DNA of 64,000 bases from Puccinia triticina (Eukaryota; Basidiomycota; Pucciniomycetes; Pucciniales; Pucciniaceae): assembly GCF_026914185.1 (NCBI RefSeq), contig NC_070566.1, positions 3,224,001-3,288,000 on the forward strand. Reading direction: 5' to 3'. Shown one piece after another: positions 21,911 through 31,700 of the stretch. The notes under the pieces were generated by a model. The model was not told the origin of the DNA and did no database searches. It saw nothing but the letters and a program-made list of their open reading frames with translations. The first letter of the stretch is position 1; each line of letters begins with the position of its first letter. Position numbers and translations under genes: made by a program.

Positions 21911-22477
21911 TGTGTTTGAAAATATTTTTCAAAAGATTACATTTGCAACTCCTTATCTCACTTTGATCAAAATTGGGCTCTATTCCACAATCTCCCATGT
22001 TCCATGTTAGATGATGATTGTTAGAATTTGAGCTGGGGAAAAGGGAGGAAGATAAGTTTCAGTTGATAGCAGACAATAGGGGGGGTTCAAACTAGTAATT
22101 TTATGGTCATTTTGATCACATTTTGAATCAAAACTTTTAAATTTTTGAAATCTGTTCAGATTATTCTGGAAACAATAAATCTGAATTTTGAGAGTTTCAT
22201 GAAAGCTAGAGGCCAAGGTGGCTGTGCCACTGCAGAGCCCACATGCCCAGATCCAATCTTCAGCAACAATGATTTTTTTAGTGGCCCAAAGGTCACTCCA
22301 AAATTTATTGGAGTAGACAAAGTTCACTCCTTTTTTTGGAGTGCATGAAGTAATCCTTTGGAGTGCATAAAGCTGGCCCATTTTTAATCAGCAGCAAATA
22401 AAATTCACTCAGTGTTGGTAGGTATGCTTTTCAATTCTCAATGTATAGAAAGTTTTGAGGTAACATGTAATAAAATA
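21911..22477. other. AT-rich intergenic region
   Basis: No gene. A GGGGGGGTTCAAAC motif at 22079 resembles the ends of the MITE at 9598-9796 but has no partner here. Confidence 0.4.
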
Positions 22478-22714
22478 GTCAGTTGATGACAAGTGAAATC
22501 ACACCAGCTCCAGCCAGCTACCCACTAGAGATCACCAAGTGGACCCGCGGGGGGGTACCCGAGACATGGCGTTGAGTACCCGCGCACGGGTGCCGTGTAC
22601 GGGTCCAGGTGCGGGATTTTGGGAAAAAAAGCACCAGGTACCCAGATACCCGCCAAAAATACCCGCGGCAGGCGGGTCTTCCAGGTACCCGGGTACCCTC
22701 TGTTACAGTCAGCG

Positions 22715-22960
22715 AGGGGGTTGATTGCTTGAGATGACCGGGACAGATCCTGGTCATCAAGGGGAATCAGCCCTCTTGATGACCGGGACAGACCCCAGTC
22801 ATCAAAAGGAATCCAGCCCTCTCTATGACTGGGATCTGTCCTGGTAATCAAGAAGAATCAGCCCTCTCAATGACCGGGATCTGTCCTGGTCATTGGGAGG
22901 AATCAACCCTCTCAATGAGTGGAACAGATCCTGGTCATTGGGAGGAATCAACCCTCTCAA
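22715..22960. repeat. hairpin-unit array, left part
   Basis: Units of the type GATGACCGGGACAGATCCTGGTCATC-AAGG-GGAATC-AACCCTCTC. The arms GACCGGGA and TCCTGGTC pair. The array is cut at 22960 and resumes at 24848. Confidence 0.75.
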
Positions 22961-24847
22961 TTGCACCAGGAAAAATCAGTAGTCACTAGATGACAACTGA
23001 CATGACACCTGCTCCAGCTGGCTATCCAGCCTCTAGTGCAATTTTCACGAGCTGATCCTCAGCTTTGTCCCAGGCACAGCTGCCTCCAGTCTTGGCACAG
23101 GACAAGCCACTGCTCAGCCTTTGCCTGAGCAAGAACGGGCATTGATAAATGCACACCTGTCCTCCGGGGGCACGCCCACGACCACGCCCTTCGAACAGGG
23201 CGTGTGGGACCGCGCACCCTTTATCAAGGGCGTGCACGCCCCCACATAGGCGTGCACAAGCGTGCACCGTGCCTGCTCGCCGAGAGCCCCTCGGTGGGCA
23301 GGCGCAAGTACATATACCTGCTCGCCGAGAGCCCCTCGGCGGGTATGGTGTATGTATCCCTGCTCGCCGACAAGGATAACTCTCGGCGAGCAGGTATACA
23401 AACACCTGCCCGCCGAGCCTGCTCACCGAGAGCCCCTCGGCGGGCAGGTGCATCTATACCTGCTCGCCGAGAGAAATCCTCGGCGAGCAGGCATACAGAT
23501 CCCACCTCGCCGAGAGCCTCTCGGCGAGCAGGTATACATGTACCTGCCCACCAAGCCTGCTCACCAAGAGCCCCTCGGCGGGCAGGTGCATTTATACCTG
23601 CTCGCCGAGAGAAATCCTCGGCGAGCAGGCATACATATCCCACCTCGCCAAGAGCCTCTCGGCGAGCAGGTATAGTTGAACCTGCCCGCCGAGGGGCTCT
23701 TGGCGAGAAGGTATACTTGAACCTGCCCGCCGAGGGGCTCTTGGCGAGCAGGCTCGGCGGGCAGGTGTTTGTATACCTGCTCGCCGAGAGTTATCCTTCT
23801 CGGCGAGCAGGCAAGGCTCTCGGCGAGCGGGGATATGTATGCCTGCTCGCCGAGAGGTGTATGCCTGCTCGCCGAGGATTTCTCTCGGCGAGCAGGTATA
23901 CATGCACCTGCCCGCCGAGCCTGCTCACCAAGAGCCTCTCCGCGGGCAGGTGCAAGTATACCTGCTCGCCGAGAGGCTCTTGGCGAGGTGGGATATGTAT
24001 GCCTGCTCGCCGAGGATTTCTCTCGGCGAGCAGGTATAAATGCACCTGCCCGCCGAGGGGCTCTCGGTGAGCAGGCTCGGTGGGCAGGTGTATGTATACC
24101 TGCTCGCCGAGAGGCTCTCGGCGAGGTGGGATCTGTATGCCTGCTCGCCGAGGATTTCTCTGCGCGAGCAGGTATACATGCACCTGCCCGCCGAGGGGCT
24201 CTCGGTGAGCAGGCTCGGCGGGTAGGTGTTTGTATACCTGCTCGCCGAGAGTTATCCTTCTCGGCGAGCAGGCAAGGCTCTCGGCGAGCAGGTGCATGTA
24301 TACCTGCTCTCCGAGAGGCTCTTGGCGAGGTGGTATCTGTAACTGCCCGCCGAGGGGCTCTCGGCGAGCAGGTATACTTGCATCTGCCCGCCGAGGAGCT
24401 CCCGAAGAGCCATGATGCACGCCCATGTGGGGGCGTGCACGCCCTCGCACGCCCATACAGGGGTGTGCATGCCCTTTCGCCCTTTATCAAGGGTGTGCGG
24501 TCCCACACGCCCTTTTCAAAGGGCGTGGGCGAGGGCTTGCCTCCGGGGGACGGGTGTGTGTCTATCAACACCCGTTCTTGCTCAGGCAAAGGCTGAGCAG
24601 TGGCTTGTCCTGTGCCAAGACTGAGGGGCAGCTGGGCCTGGGCCAAGGCTGAGCAGCAGCTTTGCCTGGGACAAAGCTGAGGAGCAGCTTGTGAAAATTG
24701 CAAGCTAGAGGCTTCAGCTGTGCCAAAATGGGCACTGAGCTGTGTGCCAGCCAGCCCTGAACTAGCAGATGGAGTAGCTTTGGAGCTGAAACCAGAGCTG
24801 TGTTATGTCAGTTGTCATCAACTGACTACTTTTTTTTCCTGGTGCAA
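22961..24847. mobile_element. 1.9-kb foldback element nested in the hAT-type array
   Basis: The ends TTGCACCAGG and CCTGGTGCAA are inverted and continue inward (AGTAGTCA..GATGACAACTGACAT at both ends). About 400 bp of inverted arms follow, including AAGCCACTGCTCAGCCTTTG. The centre is a hairpin-unit array. It interrupts the surrounding array exactly between CTCTCAA and TGACTGGG, which are contiguous in other units, so it is a later insertion. Target duplication is at most 2-3 bp and ambiguous. Confidence 0.8.
23255..24420. repeat. hairpin-unit array (CTCGCCGAGAG type)
   Basis: About 1.2 kb of units built from CCTGCTCGCCGAGAG and its complement CTCTCGGCGAGCAGG around short spacers such as GTATACATG. 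The array reads similarly on both strands, which creates long but spurious open frames on each. No protein features. Confidence 0.85.
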
Positions 24848-25440
24848 TGACTGGGACAGACCCCGGTTAATGAGAGGAATTGAACCCACTAGGTGACCGG
24901 GACAGATCCCGGTCATCAAGGGGAATCAGCCCTCTCAGACTCAATGACCGGGACAGAACCCGGTCATTGAGAGAAAACAACGCTCTCGACGACCGGGACA
25001 GGACCCGGTCATCAAGAGGAAACAACCCTCTTGATGAACGGGACAAGACCCGGTCATCAAGAGGAAACAACCCTCTTGATGACTGGGACAAGACCCTGTC
25101 ATCAAGAGGAAACAACCCTCTTGATGACTGGGACAGGACCCGGTCATCAAGAGGAAACAACCCTCTCGATGACCGGGATAGAACCCGCTCATCAAGAGGG
25201 TTGTTTCCTCTTGATGATTGGGACAGACCCCGGTCATCAAGAGGAAACAAGCCTCTCAAGTAGCAGGGTCTATCCCGGTCATCAAGAGGAAACAAGCCTC
25301 TCGATGAGCGGGGTCTATCCCAATCATCAAGAGGGTTGTTTCCTCCCGATGACCAGGATCTGTCCCAGTCATCGGGAGGAAACAACCCTCCCAATGACTG
25401 GGACAGACCACGGTCATCAAAAGGAACCATCACTCCCAAT
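24848..25440. repeat. hairpin-unit array, right part (45-bp period)
   Basis: Units such as GATGACTGGGACAAGACC, then CGGTCATCAAGAGGAAAC and AACCCTCTT recur with a 45-bp period (for example at 25026, 25071 and 25117). Arms GACCGGG and CCCGGTC pair, as do AAGAGG and CCTCTT. Continuation of 22715-22960. Confidence 0.85.
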
Positions 25441-26440
25441 GAACAGCCTGTAGCTGACATCAAGTGAGGGTGTTGGATAAAAAAAAAGCACAATTACCCG
25501 CAGTACCCGCAAAAAATACTGCCGGTACCCGCCCGCGGGTGCCGTGTATGGGTACAAGTGTCTGAATATCACAAAAAACACTGCGGGTACCCGGACACGC
25601 GGCGGTGTGGTGGACAACTTGGTGGAGGCCAGCATCAGCCAGAAATAACTCAGATATGCGGTTAGGCGTTCATCAAGCCCCGGCATTTCAGGATCAAGAC
25701 TCTGGCCAATTCTCCTGGTTTTCCTTTCCATCCTCTTTTCTTTTCCTGTCATCTCCTACTCCTTACAGTGTTTTTTAGCTTCTTTGTTTTTTTTTCTTTT
25801 CTTTCTTTTCCTTTGTTTTCCTCTTCTGTTTCTCACCTGCGCGCATTGGATGGGAGTGTAGGTGATGGGTTGGTTGTTTGGTGTTTTTTTCCTTTGTTTT
25901 GTTGTGTGGTGGTTCTGTTGTGTTGCAGTCTCTGTCCTCTCCTTTCTTCTTTGGTTGTAGCGCGCGCACAGCGGCCCAAGGGCCTGCCGCGCAGCCTGTT
26001 GCATGGACTTTCACCAACCTTGAGTCTAAGTTCAGCCAAACTTAGAGGAGGGGTCGGCATGGTACCTCTTTCTGATCCAAGAAAAGTATCATCACGATTT
26101 TGGAGTTTATTTCTGTCTAAGTCTTTTGAGTACCTGATCTTCCCTGAGTTTATTGATCCTGGTCTGAGTTTATTTTTCCCAACGCACCTCGCGCATAGTT
26201 CCAAGCCCTCATCCCACATCCTTTCCTAGAGAATTCCTTCCCCTTTTCTTTTCCCCAAAACCTCACCACTGCTGAGGGGTATTCCAGTCCCCTCGCCCTC
26301 TCAAAATCCCTACCACAAGCTATCTTTCTGATTCCACCACTCTCATCTGGATCACTCACAAGGGCAGCTTTTCTGCACCATCCCCTCAGCCTGCTTTCTA
26401 CCGTGCACAGGTAGAAGTGCCATAGCGGGTACCCGGGTCC
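25441..26440. other. right part of the hAT-type element, pyrimidine-rich
   Basis: No gene. 25480-25600 has GGGTACCCGC motifs. 25700-25960 is strongly pyrimidine-rich, which explains the Phe/Ser-rich open frame at 25768-26229. The stretch 25606-25860 resembles the reverse complement of the first ~390 bases of the window. Confidence 0.5.
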
Positions 26441-27060
26441 ACTTGGTGATCTCTACTACCCACCATCTATCCAATATCTATCCACTATCCACCCCAATCT
26501 CCCAACCATCTCCTCAACTTCCAAAATTTACCAAGGAGGTCCTGTTCAGTTTTTGATGAGCCCAACTGATCCTCAGTTCTGTCCAGCTGATACTCAGCTT
26601 TGGTACACAGCTCATACTCAGCTTTTTAACGCAGCTCACTCTCAGAATTGGAATAAAGCCTTTTGCCCAGTCCTTGCCCAGGTGATGCTCAGCTTTGTAC
26701 TAGTCCTGGCGCAGCTGATGCTCAGCTTTGTACCAGTCCTTGCTCAGCCTTTCCCATCTGGGGACAACATTCACCAAGACGCTAAGATCTCATCTGAGTT
26801 GTCAGCTGTGCAGGAGAGCAAACTGATGTTCACCTGGAAGAAGTTTAGGTTGGGGTTCATAAGTGTGGAACAGCCGTTTGGAGCTATTAAAGGTCACCAG
26901 GGGGAAATCACGCTTGCAGTAGAGAAAACATACCCACCAATGGTGACAAGTGGCTGCCTAAATTGGCAAAACATAATGCAGATACCTTACTCCAAAATTT
27001 TTGTGCGCAAAGAAAACACCTGGGGCTTGGATTAGAGAAATCCTTTTTTCGTTGGGGCAA

Positions 27061-27776
27061 GTGTCAGCCCTCTGCTAGTTCAAAAAGCGCAGAGTGCCAA
27101 CAAGGAGCCGCAAATGCTGCTCCTCCTCCGGCATGAAGCGCAGGACAGATCCTGTTGCTGTATAGTATGGTGGATGAGTTGCATGCAGTGAATGGCAGAG
27201 TACAATTGTTGAGTACTATGCCTGCTTAACAGAGAGCTGGAAGTTGGGAGAAGAAGAGGTTTGAAGCTTGAACCTCCCCCCTCCCATATAGTATGGGCAC
27301 TCTCTCAAAGAGAGGGTTTTCCCCCAGAGTTTTTGGTACCAAGCCTGCTTACATTGTTGAGATATCAACAATTGGGGCCTTTACCTCTTGAACTCAAACC
27401 TTTTTGCTTCTTCATCTTTCTCTGTCCAGAACCTCCAACCTTCCTACCTTCTCTGCCAACCTCAACGCTCTCCTCTCCTTGGCCCTTGACCTCACCTCCT
27501 GGACACTAGTAAGTCTCCGACTTGGTAAGCTTGAGAGGCTCACCTTGTTTCCCCTTTTTCCTTTCTTGGCGCACAGATCTTCTAGATCCCAGCAAGACCT
27601 TTGCTCTGCTAGGCCCCTCTTACCCAAGAGGTGAGGCTCCTCCTCCCATGTTGACTGTTGAGTAGAGATAGACGTTTGTCTACAGTTTGTTATTTGGCAC
27701 CCCGCCAGTGCTAGTCTATACAATACTTAGTATCCGTTCATTCAGGGTGCGGCCACTTCAGAGACCCACCCTGACA
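27061..27776. repeat. possible solo LTR
   Basis: The segment starts TGTCAG and ends CTGACA, an inverted LTR-like terminus, about 716 bp apart. No coding region inside. The flanking 5 bp (GCAAG and CTACC) do not match, so there is no target duplication to support it. Tentative. The flanks 26761-27060 and 27777-28172 show no gene. Confidence 0.3.
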
Positions 27777-28172
27777 CTACCACTGGGTCCATAAAAAAAG
27801 CCTTGGCAAATAAATAATCATTTCTGCAGAGAGGAGGGGATTGCCACCACAAGGAAAAGCGCCCTCGGACCCCTCAGGGCGCACAAAAAACCATCCGCAT
27901 GGCAAAACAGGCATCAATTGCATAGTCACCACAAACTGCACACATTATATAACTTAGCAAAAGATTAAATTCAAAGCTGGTCCAATTGATCAGGCCTGCA
28001 CCCAAGAAAATTGGACATATAAAAAACATAAAGAATAACTGAATGAAATAATGAGAAAAAGAAAAAAGTTCAAGTCAAGCCAAGCCAAGCCAAGGAAAAA
28101 TCTCCTAGATTTTTATCAATTACAGCAGAGGAATTAATAGCAGTATGACTTGGATCACCCTTGAGCAAGTCC

Positions 28173-28593
28173 TGTTGATCAGTTTCCAGCTAACTAGTCC
28201 AGTTCTCAATTTGTTTGGAGGAAAAAATTGTATGTCCACGTTTTGATGAGAGAGAGACGGGCTGAGGACAGCAGGCACGGTACGGGGCGGTGTTCGATAG
28301 TCGTGGAAGGATGGTGAATTGCAGATCAGAATGAAGTGGAATGGAAAACAAAGAAGAAGAAGAGAGGAAAAGGGAAAGAGACAAAAGACAAAAGAAAAGA
28401 GAGACTGACCTGAGGACAGCAGGCACGGTACGGGGCGGTGTTTGATAGTCGTGGAAGGATAGTGAAAGGATCCTTCCACGCCTGCTGCCTCAGATAGACT
28501 ACATACATCTTGTGACATGTGTGTGAGAGATGCGGGACATGGGAGAAGCAGAATAAAAGACACAAGACTAAAACCTGAGTAACATACTCAACA
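28173..28593 (-). repeat. 3' LTR of the Ty1/copia element
   Basis: In the minus orientation it starts TGTTGAGTATG directly after a purine tract (AGCAAGGGGGG) and ends TGATCAACA, so it has TGTTGA/TCAACA termini, 421 bp. It includes two copies of a ~57-bp sequence (28260-28318 and 28410-28466, CTGAGGACAGCAGGCACGG..). No matching 5' LTR is found in the window. Confidence 0.7.
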
Positions 28594-28799
28594 CCCCCCC
28601 TTGCTGAAACCATGGAGAGAAAAAAAAGAGGAAAAAGAAAAAGAGGAAGAAGAAAGACAGAAAAAAAAAAGAAAGTAGGAGAAGAAGGGTGGGAAAGGAA
28701 AGAGATTGGGAAAGAAGAAATAGGGATGAAGAGACTGGAGGTTAGAAAAAGATAGGGCAGGGAGGAAAAAGGGGAAAGAGAACAAAAGACGGGGAAGGG

Positions 28800-31700
28800 T
28801 CACTCGATGATACCGAACATTTGGCAATGTTTTTCCAGCAGAACTTGGGGCAGCGGCTTGGTGAGCATATCCGCCAGCATGTCCTTGGTCGAGACATGAA
28901 GAAGTAAGATTTCGGAGTCCTGGACGCATTCTCGTATAAAATGATACCTAGCGTGAATGTGCTTCGTTCTTGCATGGTGTTCGGGGTTCAGGGCGAGGGC
29001 CTCCGCACCCTCGTTGTCGACATGGAGCGGAATAGCGGAATCTGGGCGGAGACGAAGTTCTGTTAGCAAATGACGGAGCCACATCCCTTCTTTGCACGAG
29101 TCTGAGAGAGCTTTATATTCGGCCTCCGTGCTTGAGAGGGACACGGTGGCCTGTTTCCGGGATTTCCAGGAGATGGCGCCGTCGCCGATGCGATAGGTAT
29201 ATGCTGATGTGGATCTCCTATCATCGCGATCTTCCGCCCAGTCAGAATCCGAGAATCCTGAGCATGTAAGACCCCCGCCGAGACGCAGTTTGAGGTCCTT
29301 TGTTGAGACCAGGTAATTGAGAATCCTGAGCCCAGCCATCCAGTGCGCTTCGGACGGATCCCGGAGATGTTGAGAGAGGCGGTGAACCGCAAACGAAACG
29401 TCCGGCCTTGTACATTGAGAGACCCACAGAAGCGAGCCTATGAGTTGGGGATAGGGGCCTGGAGACGACGGATCTGACGCGAGCCGGCGCCCGAGGTTCT
29501 TGAAGGAAAAGTCTGTGGGAGTAGGAACTGAGATGGGTTTGTTATTCAGAAATCGAGTACATAGCTCCGAGATGTAGTGAGCCTGGTTCAGAAAAACATG
29601 TTTGTTCTTTAGATCCCGTGTGATTTTGAGGGAGAGGAAATGGTTGAGTTCTTCATTGGCCCCAATCTTGAATTGGCGGCCTATCGAGTCAATAATGGAA
29701 TCAACAACGTCTGGTTCGCCCACAATTGCGAGATCATCCACATGTGTGGTTAGCGCACCGACGAGTTTGTTTGAGGAGAGTTTGAAGTAAAGAGTTGGGT
29801 CATAGGTGGAATTCGACCAGCCAATCTCGAGTAGGGCCTTGTGAAGTTCAATATTCCATTGGCGCGGAGATTGCTTCAAGCCGTATAAGGATCGACTTAC
29901 TTCACATACCCAGTCTGGGTGGTGGGGGTCCTCGAAACCCGGTGGTTGCTCCATGTAGACCGGCTCATCCAAATGGCCATTGAGGAAAGCTGTTTTGAAG
30001 TCGACCTGGCGGCCCTTCCAACTGCGGCTGGCCAGTAGACTAAGGATCAGACGAAGGGTTTCTAGACGGAGCGTAGGGGAGAAGACTTGGTCGTAATCCA
30101 GGCCTTGAACTTGAGAGTACCCCATGGCTACTAGTCGTGCTTTGAGTTTCTGGATGCTCTGGTCAGTCCGGCGTTTAACTTTAAAGACCCATTTCAATTT
30201 TATAATCTTCCTTTTCGCGGGACGGGGAACAAGTTTCCAAGTTTGCATACCGAGCAGAGACGCAAATTCCTCCTCAGCCGCTTTAATCCAACGATGTTTG
30301 TTTGGGGACTTCAGGAGCTGCTTCCAAGTCTTTGGAGTGTCGATATCAGAGTCAGTAGTAGCATTCTTAGCCCAATTACCGTAGCGTTTGGGTGCTTTAC
30401 GGTCACGGGCGGAGCGGCGGCGAGGAGGAGACGCTGGTCTGGTCGGAGGAGGCGGGGCAACGTGAGGGATTGGGGAAGGAGGCGTTGGTTGTGGAGATGG
30501 GGATTTGGGTGGTTGAGGAGATGGGGGCAAAGAGATGGGAGGAGGGGGAGAGGTTTGTCGGGGTGGGGAGGGGGAAAGACAAAGTGGCGGCAGAGAGATC
30601 ACCGAGATATCGGGTGAGGGGATGGGGGAGTCACTTGACGAGGATTCGGACGAGGATTTGTCCGAATCAGACGTGATGACATCCGGCTGTCGAGGAGCAT
30701 TCCCAGGTGCATGGATAGAGGCTGTGAGTCGTCTGTCAAATCTAGGCTTCAGCGGAATGTTGAGGGGAGCCTCTGACATTGATTGTCTGTGAGTCATAGG
30801 CGGTTGTGCTTGAGACGGGATGGCAACAGCTGGTGCTGGAGTGGTTGGCGACGAAGATGGGGGGGGAGATGGAGTCGGGGAGATAGTTGATTGGACAGGT
30901 GGAGAAGGGGCGGTACCGGCAGGTTCCACCGGATTCGAGTTATCAGTGCTGCGACCGGAGGGAGGGGTGATGGGCCAGGAAATCTCAGCTGATAAGGGAG
31001 GAGGAGAAGACGTGAGCTTAGAGCCGTAAGGAAACGTGTCGTCTTGAAAGATAACATCTCGCGTCTTAACTACGGACCGGTTCTCAAGGTCCCACACCCT
31101 ATAGCCGTTCCCGTCCGAGAGATAGGAAAGGAGAAGGGCCGCACGACCCTTATGGTCGAGTTTCTTGCGATTAGCTTTGGGGACTTTATACCATACAAGA
31201 CACCCGAATGGGTGAAGGTATGACAGATCGACGGAGGCCAGATTGAGTATTGAGTTGGGAGACTGGAACCCCGCCGGTGTGTTGCATGGAAACGAGTTGT
31301 ATGCGAATAGAGCGTGACGAAGCGCATCCGCCCAAAAGGATTTGGGTGTGTGTGCACTGATGAGAGCCGATTGTATCAGATTGCTAATCGTCCGGTTAGT
31401 CCTTTCCGCTACGCCATTTAACTCAGGAGAGTGAGGAGGGCCGGGCTCATGTTGGATACCCGCCGTCGAAAGATAAGAGGAGAACTCGTTTGAAACATAT
31501 TCCCCACCGTTGTCTGAGCGTAGAGCCAGGATTTTGTGGGCACCACTTCTCTCAAACGAAGCCCGGAAAAGTTTGAAGCAGGAAAATGAATCACTTTTGT
31601 ATTTCATGGGAAATACAACAAGGAATTTAGAGTAGTCATCTACAAAGGTGATGAAATATGAATATCCCTCGCGTGATTTTACCTCGTATGAGCCTACGTC

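Larger units (their letters stand above)
22526..26455. mobile_element. 3.9-kb hAT-type element with nested insertion
   Basis: Terminal inverted repeat TAGAGATCACCAAGTGGACC is identical at both ends (22 bp). It is flanked by a perfect 8-bp duplication CTACCCAC (22518-22525 and 26456-26463). Subterminal CGGGTACCCG palindromes link it to the hAT-type element at 5847-6787. Without the nested insertion it would be about 2.0 kb. It holds a hairpin-unit array and a pyrimidine-rich stretch, but no transposase gene. Confidence 0.9.
22478..26760. mobile_element. outer repeat copy split by a hAT-type element
   Basis: 22478-22525 (AGTCAGTTGATGACAA, then CAGCTCCAGCCAGCTACCCA) is similar to the terminal region of the nested element at 22961-24847. 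26550-26760, rich in GCTGATnCTCAGCTTTG, resembles that element's inner arms (23037-23140 and 24590-24710). The two pieces therefore look like one diverged copy, opened by insertion of 22526-26455. The right boundary is not defined. Confidence 0.5.

Noticed and set aside
23204..24703. Long open frames on both strands (up to 380 codons)
   Set aside because: They lie wholly in the CTCGCCGAGAG hairpin array, are repetitive (RRAGI, PARRE motifs), run on both strands at once and have no domain. They are by-products of the repeat.
25768..26229. Phe/Ser-rich membrane-like protein frame
   Set aside because: It follows from a pyrimidine-rich tract inside the hAT-type element; no homology or proper context.
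26553..27035. 160-codon frame with repeated AQLMLSFV
   Set aside because: Produced by CTGATGCTCAGCTTTG repeats related to the arms of the nested element; non-coding.
27061..27776. Firm LTR call
   Set aside because: TGTCAG/CTGACA ends are suggestive but no target duplication or second LTR is seen; kept only as a low-confidence repeat.
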